DNA from: a virus
Virus record (IMG/VR): IMGVR_UViG_3300044710_000137
Location: 1-64,000 of that record
Direction: 5' to 3' (one strand)
DNA: 64,000 nucleotides
The translations under genes and the position numbers were made by a program. Below, in pieces: positions 23,606-30,349 of the stretch. Below the pieces are notes generated by a model that did no database searches, had not been told where the DNA came from, and was given only the letters and a program-made list of their open reading frames with translations. How positions within the stretch are numbered: the first letter of the stretch is position 1; every line of letters starts with the position of its first letter.

Positions 23606-23702
23606 TATGCCTAGTCGGCATGCAACGTCAAGCCTAGCCGCTACGCTATTGAAAACGCACAGTAAACAACTATTGACACTACCTAGCCGCTAGGCATATA
23701 CT
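23606..23702 (+). promoter_or_regulatory. Strong sigma70-type promoter with palindromic operator
   Basis: TTGACA at 23673-23678, 18-bp spacer, TATACT at 23697-23702. The spacer holds a perfect 13-bp palindrome CCTAGCCGCTAGG (23682-23694). Partial copies CCTAGCCGCTACG (23633) and CCTAGTCGGCATG (23610) lie upstream, so a dimeric repressor probably binds here. It drives the forward operon from 23726. Confidence 0.75.
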
Positions 23703-23725
23703 TGTGTCTGGAGGTACACATAACG

Positions 23726-23998
23726 ATGACCGATAACGCGAAACGGCGAGGGGGCGACGGGGTGAACCGGCGAAGCCTTACCGAAAAGCGGTACACCAAC
23801 ATCCTCGATGCCATGGCGATCACGCACAGGATGGTCGAGATTCTGGACAGCCGCGTGAAGATTCTTGAGTCTCTAGTCCCGCGCATGGAATGGCTCGACG
23901 ATCAAATAACCACCTACCTCTCTAAGCAGGATCCAGCGATCCGGCGCGGAGCGACGGGCGCGGCATCAAACCCAAAAGACTTGAAAGGTGGAAATTAA
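23726..23998 (+). CDS. First gene of the early operon; unrecognised helical protein with PE-I C-terminal tag
   Basis: 90 residues. ATG 23726 is preceded by GGAGGT at 23710-23715. Residues 28-68 (ILDAMAITHRMVEILDSRVKILESLVPRM) predict a coiled coil. The last residues (IRRGATGAASNPKDLKGGN) are encoded by a PE-I element. As the operator-proximal gene it may be regulatory or host-directed. Confidence 0.65.
   Translation: MTDNAKRRGGDGVNRRSLTEKRYTNILDAMAITHRMVEILDSRVKILESLVPRMEWLDDQITTYLSKQDPAIRRGATGAASNPKDLKGGN
23929..23983 (-). repeat. PE-I element (reverse), C-terminal tag position
   Basis: Plus strand GATCCAGCGATCCGGCGC then GGCATCAAACCCAAAAGAC; imperfect arms. Supplies the C-terminus of the gene at 23726. 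Confidence 0.7.
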
Positions 23999-24472
23999 AT
24001 GACTCATCAACAACCCCTCGCCTTACCATCCGCCCCCCTTCAGTGCATGCACTGTGGCGGCACTCGCTCCTCAGTAGAACTGGAACGCCAAACCATCGAC
24101 ACCCGTTTCACGCGCTACTCCAAAGGACTGCCCTGGAGTAAAGCACCCTGCTGTGAACCACCGGATATCGAAGCCCCTTTGCTCGACGACGAAGCCACCG
24201 TTCTGCGCTGCCCGGAATGCGCCGGCGAGGACTTCGATATCCGCTCCTACGATTTCGGCACCGACAACCAAACCGGCTACCACGACGCCGGCGAACGCTA
24301 TGAATGCTCATGCGGCGCAACCGGCGACGCGGCGGACCTGGAGCGGGTAACCATCGTCCTCAATCACGAGCTGGCTCCGGAGTGGCCCGAGATCCCCGTG
24401 TTGAAGCCCATCGGCGTGAAGGTGCATAAGTTCACGGCGCCGGAATTCACCAAGCTGCCGGAGGTGGCGTGA
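23999..24472 (+). CDS. Double zinc-ribbon protein
   Basis: 157 residues. CMHCGG near residue 16, CC near 50, CPEC near 71 and CSCG near 102 suggest two zinc ribbons. Overlaps the next ATG. Such proteins are frequent in phage early regions; no specific role can be given. Confidence 0.6.
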   Translation: MTHQQPLALPSAPLQCMHCGGTRSSVELERQTIDTRFTRYSKGLPWSKAPCCEPPDIEAPLLDDEATVLRCPECAGEDFDIRSYDFGTDNQTGYHDAGERYECSCGATGDAADLERVTIVLNHELAPEWPEIPVLKPIGVKVHKFTAPEFTKLPEVA

Positions 24473-24687
24473 TGCGCCCAAAACGCCCCAACCGTTTCGG
24501 AGTAGGCCAAGCGGGCCCAGGCTTCAAGATGGACGCGCCAGGGCCGGGTAGGGTGATAGTTGATCGCCCGCAAGTCATCGCGCCCTATCTATCCCGATGC
24601 TGCGGTGTTGCTACCAAGTTCGTCGCCCGGCGCGGAGAGCGGGACCTTCGCAGGTGCGGCCAGTGCGGCCAGGAGGATATTTACTGA
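24472..24687 (+). CDS. Small zinc-ribbon protein
   Basis: 71 residues; CC...CGQCG pattern at the C-terminus (RCCGVATKFVARRGERDLRRCGQCG). ATG overlaps the upstream TGA and its own TGA overlaps the next ATG, marking tight coupling. Function unknown. Confidence 0.55.
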   Translation: MRPKRPNRFGVGQAGPGFKMDAPGPGRVIVDRPQVIAPYLSRCCGVATKFVARRGERDLRRCGQCGQEDIY

Positions 24688-25040
24688 TGACCATCGTTAT
24701 CCGAGGCTTCATAGGCCAGAAGTGCGTATTCGAAGACACCCTGGACCTGGACACCCAAAAGGAATTAGAAGCCATCATCCCGCAAATCGCCACCAAACAC
24801 GCGGAGCTGCTCATGGACTCACCGCACATGATCGAAATGGAATTCCTGGACGATCCCGACCCCGCCTCCCGATTCTTCCGCTTCGGCACCGATCCACGCG
24901 GGATGGTGTTGCCTGTCGAACTAAACCTGCCGCCCTCGCCCGAGGGTCTACCAGCAACCGGCGCGGATGCGACGGGTGCGGCAGCAACGACTGAAGATTT
25001 TAATGGTGGTGAAGACGACACCGAACGAGGGAGGCGCTGA
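24687..25040 (+). CDS. Unrecognised acidic protein with PE-I C-terminal tag
   Basis: 117 residues. MTIVIRGFIGQKCVFEDTLDL then helix KELEAIIPQIATKHAELL. From about residue 85 it becomes PE-I peptide (LPATGADATGAAATTEDF) followed by an Asp/Glu/Arg tail. Function unknown. Confidence 0.6.
   Translation: MTIVIRGFIGQKCVFEDTLDLDTQKELEAIIPQIATKHAELLMDSPHMIEMEFLDDPDPASRFFRFGTDPRGMVLPVELNLPPSPEGLPATGADATGAAATTEDFNGGEDDTERGRR
24942..25003 (-). repeat. PE-I element (reverse), C-terminal tag position
   Basis: GTCTACCAGCAACCGGCG ... GGCAGCAACGACTGAAGATTT; reverse-strand arms GCACCCG/CGGTTGC (6 of 7), same as the copy at 9936. Confidence 0.8.
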
Positions 25041-25394
25041 ATGCCCCTCGTTCCCAGCTTCGACGATCTACTCCGGAAAATAGACGGGCGCATCGACAAA
25101 TTTCTGGAGCCGCCTTACGACAAATACCTCCAACCCGCCGAAGGGCACCTGGAAGTGGGTCTGCTGCGGCAGGATCTATTGGCCTCAATAGGCGACGATA
25201 TCGACGAGTACAACGCCGGTGCGTTCGTGGATATCGAACTAGAAGCCGAACCCCGCGCCGACGGATGGGATTTGAGATGCAGATTTCATAAAAACTGGGC
25301 ACCGCGCCACCTGGAAAAGAAGGACGGCTGGACACAGGCTCTCATAAACCAACTGGAACGGATCATCAACGAACTGCCTGGGGAGGGTCAATAA
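25041..25394 (+). CDS. Unrecognised 117-residue protein
   Basis: Globular mixed composition; FDDLLRKIDGRIDKFLEPPYDKYL is amphipathic helix, GWDLRCRFHKNWAPRHLEKKD is strand-turn. It lies in the early operon with a 0-bp gap on both sides. No tag. Function unknown. Confidence 0.55.
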   Translation: MPLVPSFDDLLRKIDGRIDKFLEPPYDKYLQPAEGHLEVGLLRQDLLASIGDDIDEYNAGAFVDIELEAEPRADGWDLRCRFHKNWAPRHLEKKDGWTQALINQLERIINELPGEGQ

Positions 25395-25493
25395 ATGTCG
25401 GTAGATCTACCCCGCGACAAATGGGACCCAGCGCGGGACGCGGCGGCGGCACGCGCGGCATCAACCCCTAAAGATTTTCAGGATGGTGAATAA
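25395..25493 (+). CDS. 32-residue ORF consisting mostly of a PE-I C-terminal peptide
   Basis: ATG 25395 to TAA 25493, butt-joined to genes on both sides. After 12 residues (MSVDLPRDKWDP) the rest is ARDAAAARAASTPKDFQDGE, the reverse PE-I reading. This could be a gene whose body was lost, leaving start and tag. Confidence 0.5.
   Translation: MSVDLPRDKWDPARDAAAARAASTPKDFQDGE
25425..25482 (-). repeat. PE-I element (reverse)
   Basis: CCCAGCGCGGGACGCGGCGG ... GGCATCAACCCCTAAAGATTT; arms GCGCGTG/CCCGCGC on the reverse strand. Nearly the same core as the copies at 5393 and 40007. Confidence 0.85.
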
Positions 25494-25709
25494 ATGTACT
25501 TCACCCTTGAACTGAATGGAAAAAGAGAAATGGTAAAAGCCAGGAAAGGAATCTCTATCGGTCAAGTAACTCAACAAGCCTTCGGACCAACGGATAAAGA
25601 CGCGCGAGTAGTCATCGCCACAAATCATCGGGATACGGCCCTCGGTGCTCTGTGTAAATGCTGGCCGCTATTCGATGAGCATAAGGAGGCTCATTATGGA
25701 AGTGCTTAA
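25494..25709 (+). CDS. Unrecognised 71-residue protein
   Basis: MYFTLELNGKREMVKARKGI, then TNHRDTALGALCKCWPLFDE. AT-richer than neighbours at its 5' end. Overlaps the next gene by 14 bp, whose Shine-Dalgarno-like AAGGAG (25682-25687) lies inside it. Function unknown. Confidence 0.55.
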   Translation: MYFTLELNGKREMVKARKGISIGQVTQQAFGPTDKDARVVIATNHRDTALGALCKCWPLFDEHKEAHYGSA

Positions 25710-26262
25710 ATTGCAAACGAACGTGCCGGTTCAGGTGGCATTCAAATACCCCACCGGCAAGCCCTGCGACGGCCTGAGCGGCCCGCAAAAGATGTTCACC
25801 CTCATAGACGGCCGCATTCTCTTTTTATCGGTGCCGGCGGCTGAGCGGATCGAGCAGCAGCTCGGGGCGTTGGGGGTAGGAATCGGCGATGTGGATATAT
25901 GCAAAGCGGAAGTCAGGAACGGCAACCGCAAAGGGATCGAGTATCAGGTCAAGCGGGTAAATCCACCCGCTCCACAAGACAACGGCGCGAACGGAGTCAA
26001 GCCGCCCGCGCCGCCTACGCCAGTTTCGCAACCGGCGCCTCGCTCAGATGGACAATCCAATGGTAACGCAACCAACGGGCATGCGGCCAATGGGAATGGC
26101 GCGAAAAGCAAATTAGGTACGGTTCTCTGCGAGGTCATCGACGCCTGCCACCAGGGAAGGCAGCACGCCAAGGATATCGGCTACGAAATGCCGGTATTCA
26201 ACGGCGACGAGATCGTACGGATGGTCAATACGGTCATGATCCAGAATGGAGGCTCCCGATGA
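25696..26262 (+). CDS. Phage protein linked to the PD-(D/E)XK nuclease
   Basis: 188 residues. N-terminal 90: LKLQTNVPVQVAFKYPTGKP, GDVDICKAEVRNGNRKGIEYQV, a beta-rich domain. Residues 95-135 are a Pro/Asn/Gly linker. C-terminal helices CEVIDACHQGRQHAKDIGYEMPVFNGDEIVRM form a second domain. Its stop overlaps the start of the Cas4-like nuclease, so a joint role in recombination or DNA processing is inferred. Confidence 0.55.
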   Translation: MEVLKLQTNVPVQVAFKYPTGKPCDGLSGPQKMFTLIDGRILFLSVPAAERIEQQLGALGVGIGDVDICKAEVRNGNRKGIEYQVKRVNPPAPQDNGANGVKPPAPPTPVSQPAPRSDGQSNGNATNGHAANGNGAKSKLGTVLCEVIDACHQGRQHAKDIGYEMPVFNGDEIVRMVNTVMIQNGGSR

Positions 26263-27062
26263 GCGCCGCGGCCGTTATCCCCATTACTACCGGCGTGGCC
26301 GATATTCTCTCGCCATCCCAGGTGAGCACCTTCCGCGACTGTGAGGCCCGCTGGGCGTACAAGTACCTCATAGGCCTCCCGGACCAGTCGAGCCCCGCCT
26401 TGGCCCTGGGAACCGCCGTAGACACGGCTATAAAAGCGACGTGGCATCACAAACTGGACACCGGCATCGACCTACCCGTCGACGAGCTCGTGGAAATCTT
26501 TGCGGCCAAGTGGCTGGAAGAATCCGCGGAAGTGGAATTCACCCCCAAACAGGACAAAACCGAAATGGCCGCTCAGGGTGCCACCATGATCGATATCTAC
26601 ATGCGGGAAGCCGAACCAGCCATCCACCCCCGCGATGTAGACCTGGAGGTCCGGGGCAAGATCGCCGGCGTCCAGGTGCGCGGCTTCGTGGACCTGATCG
26701 ACATTTCCGGCCGGGTAATTGAATTGAAGACTGCCGGCCGGACGCCATCGAATATCAGCCCCAACCACGCCTTCCAGTTGGCCACCTATGCACAACTGGC
26801 TCCGGATGTTAGCCCGCAAATGCGGGTGGATACTCTGGTCAAGCTGAAGAAACCCAAACTGGTGCAGATCGAGCACGAAATCACGCTGCCCGATTACCAC
26901 TACCTAAGGTCCAGCTACCCCCTCGTGCAAGAAAAAATGCGCGAGGGTTTATTTGATTGCAACCGGAATAGTTGGCTTTGCCGTAGGGGTTCCTGCAGTT
27001 ACTGGCAACGTTGCGAAGCCGAGTACGGCGGAATTGTGCCCGGCGGGGATGGTGACGAATGA
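26259..27062 (+). CDS. Cas4/RecB-like PD-(D/E)XK nuclease with Fe-S cysteines
   Basis: 267 residues. LSPSQVSTFRDCEARWAYKY starts the fold; GFVDLI (Asp near 146) and VIELKTA (E-x-K near 156-158) are the catalytic core; AFQLATYAQL is the QxxxY motif. Cys in RDCEARW plus CRRGSCSYWQRC at the C-terminus match the four-cysteine 4Fe-4S arrangement of Cas4/AddB. Likely an exonuclease in phage recombination or host DNA degradation. No cas1/cas2 nearby. Confidence 0.8.
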   Translation: MSAAAVIPITTGVADILSPSQVSTFRDCEARWAYKYLIGLPDQSSPALALGTAVDTAIKATWHHKLDTGIDLPVDELVEIFAAKWLEESAEVEFTPKQDKTEMAAQGATMIDIYMREAEPAIHPRDVDLEVRGKIAGVQVRGFVDLIDISGRVIELKTAGRTPSNISPNHAFQLATYAQLAPDVSPQMRVDTLVKLKKPKLVQIEHEITLPDYHYLRSSYPLVQEKMREGLFDCNRNSWLCRRGSCSYWQRCEAEYGGIVPGGDGDE

Positions 27063-27202
27063 GCGCCAAACCATCCGTTCTTCTCGATGAGCCCAGGGTT
27101 GAGTCGCGCACGTCCACTCCCCTATTGCTCTGGTGGACTCTTTTGATTGGCGTAGTCCTTGGGTGTGGATGTACATTGTTAGCTGTTTGGAGCCTTCAAT
27201 GA
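27059..27202 (+). CDS. 47-residue single-pass membrane protein
   Basis: MSAKPSVLLDEPRVES then TPLLLWWTLLIGVVLGCGCTLL, one membrane span near the C-terminus. Starts and ends with ATGA overlaps to its neighbours, so it is almost certainly translated. Function unknown. Confidence 0.65.
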   Translation: MSAKPSVLLDEPRVESRTSTPLLLWWTLLIGVVLGCGCTLLAVWSLQ

Positions 27203-27561
27203 AAGCAAAAAGCAAATCAGGCAAATCAGTTGTTGATGCCGCCGGGGTCACGCCAGTGCCCCCGGCTGGTAGAACCGCACCGTCGCTTAAAGAGGCACCA
27301 CCCTTTACTAGGGCGCAGAAAGACGAGGTGCTGCTCCTTGTATTCAGTATTTTATCCGCGGCTCACGGAATTGTGGAGGCGGCTATCGAAGACCGGGCTA
27401 TTTCGGCACATGACGTCGAGTCTTACTACGGCACTTGGACCGAACTACTCTGCACGGTGGACGGCGGCTATTATCAGGGTAGTTTGCTACGCGGCGATCT
27501 CTTCGACGACATCGAAGCCCGCTGCTTTCCTGGTGTGAAAATCAAAGGCGGCCCAGAATGA
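27199..27561 (+). CDS. PE-I N-tagged protein, unrecognised
   Basis: 120 residues from ATG 27199. The first 25 are SKSGKSVVDAAGVTPVPPAG, mostly a PE-I element with a short Lys-rich lead. The body (RAQKDEVLLLVFSILSAAHGIVEAAIEDRAI) is helical, acidic and unrelated to the equally tagged protein at 27908. Function unknown. Confidence 0.6.
   Translation: MKAKSKSGKSVVDAAGVTPVPPAGRTAPSLKEAPPFTRAQKDEVLLLVFSILSAAHGIVEAAIEDRAISAHDVESYYGTWTELLCTVDGGYYQGSLLRGDLFDDIEARCFPGVKIKGGPE
27222..27276 (+). repeat. PE-I element (forward), N-terminal tag position
   Basis: CAAATCAGTTGTTGATGCC, stem GCCGGGG/CCCCGGC perfect, GCTGGTAGAACC. Read as SVVDAAGVTPVPPAGRT. Confidence 0.9.
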
Positions 27562-27911
27562 CGCGTCTCACCAAGCCCGTCAAGCGCGAGGCTGCCACCG
27601 GGAGCCACGGCGGCAAGAAGTACAACCCGGAGGCCTACTTCCTTGAGCAATGTGGCTGGCGCATCGCTGCGAACGGCCAGTGGCTGAAACAAGGCTGGTA
27701 CTTCACCGCAGATGAAGCTATGACCGTGCAGGTCGCGCTGGATGGCGGTGTGCTGAAATACCTGCCTCTGAAGCGTGATGCCACGCCGATCATGCAGCAC
27801 AAGATTCGGGCCATCACCGAAGCCTGCCGAAAGCCGGAACCAGCGGCGGACACGGCCGTGGCCGACGCAGCTCCAAACAATAATCTTCCTGAGAAGCGAG
27901 GCCCAGAATGA
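27558..27911 (+). CDS. PE-I C-tagged protein with MTRLTKPVKRE start
   Basis: 117 residues. Start MTRLTKPVKREAAT is nearly the same as that of the gene at 28221. Middle YNPEAYFLEQCGWRIAANGQ and KQGWYFTADEAMTVQVALDG is a compact domain. End EPAADTAVADAAPNNNLPEK is PE-I. Function unknown. Confidence 0.6.
   Translation: MTRLTKPVKREAATGSHGGKKYNPEAYFLEQCGWRIAANGQWLKQGWYFTADEAMTVQVALDGGVLKYLPLKRDATPIMQHKIRAITEACRKPEPAADTAVADAAPNNNLPEKRGPE
27836..27890 (-). repeat. PE-I element (reverse), C-terminal tag position
   Basis: GGAACCAGCGGCGGACACGG then GACGCAGCTCCAAACAATAA. Outer flank diverged (no GGCATCAAC). A half-copy with the same flank occurs at 28180. Confidence 0.7.
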
Positions 27912-28255
27912 AAGAAAAAAGTAAATCAGGCAAATCATTTGTTGATGCCGCCGGGGTCACGCCAGTGCCCCCGGCTGGTAAACCTGACAAGACTAACCTT
28001 CCGCCTATGAGTAGCCGAATACACCTCGCCCGCAGGTCGCCCTCCGGAAGACCGCAAGGACCTCTCCGGCTGGTTGCTCAGCACTTAGGTGGTTCCGGCA
28101 CTGTAATTCTGGAATGCGGGCATCGGATTTATCGCGACACCACCCACGATAAGCGGCGCCGATGCCCGGTCTGCCCGACGCAGCACCAAACAAAAAGCCT
28201 CTTACAAAACGGAGCAAGAAATGACGCGCCTCACCCGCCTCACCAAGCCGGTTAA
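27908..28255 (+). CDS. PE-I N-tagged zinc-binding protein
   Basis: 115 residues. N-terminus SKSGKSFVDAAGVTPVPPAG matches that of the gene at 27199. Body has CGHRIYRDTTHDKRRRCPVC, a zinc-ribbon. Beyond CPVC the reading crosses a half PE-I in another frame, so the natural end may have been altered. Overlaps the next gene by 35 bp. Confidence 0.6.
   Translation: MKEKSKSGKSFVDAAGVTPVPPAGKPDKTNLPPMSSRIHLARRSPSGRPQGPLRLVAQHLGGSGTVILECGHRIYRDTTHDKRRRCPVCPTQHQTKSLLQNGARNDAPHPPHQAG
27931..27984 (+). repeat. PE-I element (forward), N-terminal tag position
   Basis: CAAATCATTTGTTGATGCC, stem GCCGGGG/CCCCGGC perfect, GCTGGTAAACC. Core nearly identical to the copy at 27222, 709 bp upstream. Confidence 0.9.
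28180..28215 (-). repeat. PE-I half-element
   Basis: GACGCAGCACCAAACAAAAA followed by GCCTCTTACAAAACGGAG matches the right half of the copy at 27836 up to the next gene start. The stem half is missing. Confidence 0.5.
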
Positions 28256-28437
28256 GCGCGAAACTGCCACGGTCGTGCGCCACCGCGCCCTCATGGCCGA
28301 ATTGCACGCCGGTTACCTGACGCTCCGCGAGAAAAGGGCGCCGCGCCGGCGTATCGGTCGATTACCGCGCCATCTACGACCTGGGATGGAAGATGCTGGC
28401 GCGCCAGAAGGCGGCGGAAAGGAAGGCTGCGCGATGA
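28221..28437 (+). pseudogene. Basic helical phage protein with a one-base frameshift
   Basis: Starts MTRLTRLTKPVKRETAT and reads HRALMAELHAGYLTLREK, then must skip one A in GAGAAAAGGG (near 28333) to continue GRRAGVSVDYRAIYDLGWKM and LARQKAAERKAAR, ending at a TGA that overlaps the next ATG. The combined reading looks like a typical small phage protein. Either a sequencing error in the A-run, a real disruption, or programmed shifting. Confidence 0.6.
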
Positions 28438-28859
28438 ATGCTATCAAACTTATCTTGGACCTTCACAAGCACGACGGCGCCGATCCAGTATCAAAGCTCC
28501 CCGGCCTCTGGGAACGCAAACTCGACGACCGGTGGACGTTCTGGGTAAACGGCCACATGGAACCGCTACCCGTTCCGCACGATGCGGGCGCCCCGGAAAT
28601 GCGCGTGCTGCCCGGTGAATGCTACGTCGAATACAACGGCTGGCCGGCTGCCACATTTTCGATAATCTGCCCCGGAGATGGTATTTTCGCCGCTGGCTCA
28701 GCCGCCAACTACCACACGTTCTGTGCGGCACTCGAAGCAGCCCTATTGTCACCCATCTGTACCAGCGGAACTCCCCCGACAGCCAAGCCGGGCTCAGCTC
28801 CGGGTCTAACTGGCGATTTCCAACGCCGCAAAGCTCACAAGCAAAAAGGAGTGGATTGA
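28434..28859 (+). CDS. Unrecognised protein whose C-terminus comes from a repeat
   Basis: 141 residues from ATG 28434 (ATGA overlap). Body LPGLWERKLDDRWTFWVNGH and ECYVEYNGWPAATFSIICPGDG appears a compact beta-rich fold. The last 35 residues are translated from an LE-II subfamily b element. Function unknown. Confidence 0.6.
   Translation: MNAIKLILDLHKHDGADPVSKLPGLWERKLDDRWTFWVNGHMEPLPVPHDAGAPEMRVLPGECYVEYNGWPAATFSIICPGDGIFAAGSAANYHTFCAALEAALLSPICTSGTPPTAKPGSAPGLTGDFQRRKAHKQKGVD
28755..28850 (-). repeat. LE-II subfamily b copy
   Basis: Plus strand TGTACCAGCGGAAC ... GGCGATTTCCAACGCCGCAA AGCTCACAAGC. It supplies the C-terminal codons of the gene at 28434. Confidence 0.6.
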
Positions 28860-28860
28860 A

Positions 28861-29220
28861 ATGCTAAACCTCAGCACCCTTGTATATCTAATAACAGGTA
28901 GTATCCAACCCAGAAGGAAGAAGCGTAAGAAATTCCGTTCCCACCCAAACCGCTCAAAACCATACTTGGCCTGGATACGGACGCTCGATTGCCTCGTCCC
29001 CTTCTGCGAGTTCAAACCGATTCAAGCAGCCCACACTGGATCGGACGGAGGAACCGGTATTAAGGCATCCGACTGGAGCGCGGTCCCATTGTGCCTGATT
29101 CATCACGCCCTCTATCACCAGATTGGCAAGCGGGCATTCGCAAAACGGTATCGCCTCAATTTCCAGGCTATCGTAGAACGGCTGAACGCGATCTTTAAGA
29201 GTGGGGAGCGTGCGGCATGA
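28861..29220 (+). CDS. HNH-like nuclease (DUF968 type)
   Basis: 119 residues. LDCLVPFCEFKPIQAAHTGS, then GTGIKASDWSAVPLCLIHHA and YHQIGKRAFAKRY fit the Cys-His HNH-like pattern of phage DUF968 nucleases (C..C, AAHTG, PLC..HH). Basic N-terminus (RRKKRKKFRSH). Possibly a Holliday-junction or general endonuclease. An RBS-like AAAAGGAG precedes it. Confidence 0.7.
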   Translation: MLNLSTLVYLITGSIQPRRKKRKKFRSHPNRSKPYLAWIRTLDCLVPFCEFKPIQAAHTGSDGGTGIKASDWSAVPLCLIHHALYHQIGKRAFAKRYRLNFQAIVERLNAIFKSGERAA

Positions 29221-29945
29221 AAACGCGTAAACCGTGCCCCGGATGCGGACAAGTCATCCATGGCAGGGAGGCTGAGAAGGTTTGCGTCGATTGCCGCCGC
29301 GCGATCGATAGTTGGAACAAACATATCGCGACCATTAAGGCTGCGCCGGATCAGTGCATGGTCTTACTGAAAGGCGTCTATCACTGGTATCCGATGTTTT
29401 ACTTCGGCGGACCGCGATGCAGCATTTTTGAACTGGACGAGATGCGCGGGGAACTTGCCGAGTTTTTCGAGGAGTTAGCGACGCGGCTATGCTCCCATAT
29501 TGTGGAGTGGCAGGACGCGAGAGGCGAGAAACCTGAAGAACTATTTCCGGTGCCCGACGTGCGGAAGCCGCTAAAAACCGGCCAAAACTACGCGGAGCCA
29601 GTCGGATATCCAGCCACGCATGGGGAAAGTAGCTACCACGATAAAACGGGCCTGATCGACCGCCGCAACCTGGAGCTACTGCGCGGACTCTGGGACAGGA
29701 CCGCCCGCTTTACGGATCTCGCCTACATCGCAGGATTGACCGACGGGCGCAATCTATTGCTGCAACTTTCAAGCGGTGCGCTGTCCGTGGACGATCTCCA
29801 GGAACACGACGTCAAGGTGGCGAGAGACCGCCAGAACGCCGCGTACCTGCACCGGAAGCTCAAGGGGACGCCCAAGCGCACTCGGCAGAAACCAGCGGCC
29901 AACACGGATGTGGTGGACGCGGCATCGACATCAAAAGATTTGTAA
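29217..29945 (+). CDS. Zinc-ribbon protein with PE-I C-terminal tag
   Basis: 242 residues. N-terminal CPGCGQVIHGREAEKVCVDC is a zinc ribbon. The rest is helical (LAEFFEELATRLCSHIVEWQ). C-terminus KPAANTDVVDAASTSKDL is PE-I, ending at TAA. Function unknown. Confidence 0.6.
   Translation: MKTRKPCPGCGQVIHGREAEKVCVDCRRAIDSWNKHIATIKAAPDQCMVLLKGVYHWYPMFYFGGPRCSIFELDEMRGELAEFFEELATRLCSHIVEWQDARGEKPEELFPVPDVRKPLKTGQNYAEPVGYPATHGESSYHDKTGLIDRRNLELLRGLWDRTARFTDLAYIAGLTDGRNLLLQLSSGALSVDDLQEHDVKVARDRQNAAYLHRKLKGTPKRTRQKPAANTDVVDAASTSKDL
29889..29942 (-). repeat. PE-I element (reverse), C-terminal tag position
   Basis: AAACCAGCGGCCAACACGGA then GGCATCGACATCAAAAGATT. Reverse-strand arms GCGTCCA/TGGCCGC (6 of 7). 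The TAA stop lies just beyond. Confidence 0.85.
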
Positions 29946-30053
29946 ATGACCACCACCCACCCCACCCTCTTAGACTGGATCTGCTGGAAGCTCTTTATCT
30001 TCTTCCATCGCTCCCGTTGGAGCTGGCTCTGGCATAGACGGAGAATTCGATGA
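29946..30053 (+). CDS. 35-residue Trp-rich membrane-binding peptide
   Basis: ATG 29946; LLDWICWKLFIFFHRSRWSWLWHRRRIR, a short hydrophobic-aromatic and basic helix. TGA overlaps the next ATG. Could be a toxin-like or membrane-associated micro-protein. Confidence 0.45.
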   Translation: MTTTHPTLLDWICWKLFIFFHRSRWSWLWHRRRIR

Positions 30054-30346
30054 AGAAGGTCCGCATCGTTCAATGTCTCTGCCCTAAACGTCACTGCATG
30101 GCCGCCATGGCGTATCAGACGGAGGATGGCCAGGAGAACCCCGAGATCCGAAAATTACTCCAGAAAAAATTTGAGCAGTTGATCGAGGCGCACCTTTGCA
30201 ACCCTTGGTGCGGGTTGTGTAAAGCCCCCTATTCCACCTTCTTCTACGAGGACATGCCCACCATCTTCGCCACCATGGAGGAGGCTCGCGTTTTTCATGG
30301 GAATGGTATTTGGGTCTCTCGGTACACTGGTAGTTATATGGAGTAG
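30050..30346 (+). CDS. Cys-rich conserved-type phage protein
   Basis: 98 residues. RIVQCLCPKRHCMAAMAYQ at the N-terminus and CNPWCGLCKAPYSTF in the middle give a likely zinc site. The CLCPxRHC start recurs in phage proteins of unknown function from memory. Confidence 0.6.
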   Translation: MKKVRIVQCLCPKRHCMAAMAYQTEDGQENPEIRKLLQKKFEQLIEAHLCNPWCGLCKAPYSTFFYEDMPTIFATMEEARVFHGNGIWVSRYTGSYME

Positions 30347-30349
30347 AAC

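Noticed and set aside
27931-28437. Recent simple duplication of the 27.2-27.9 kb gene pair
   Set aside because: Only the first 15-30 codons match; the bodies are unrelated by eye, so plain duplication does not explain it.
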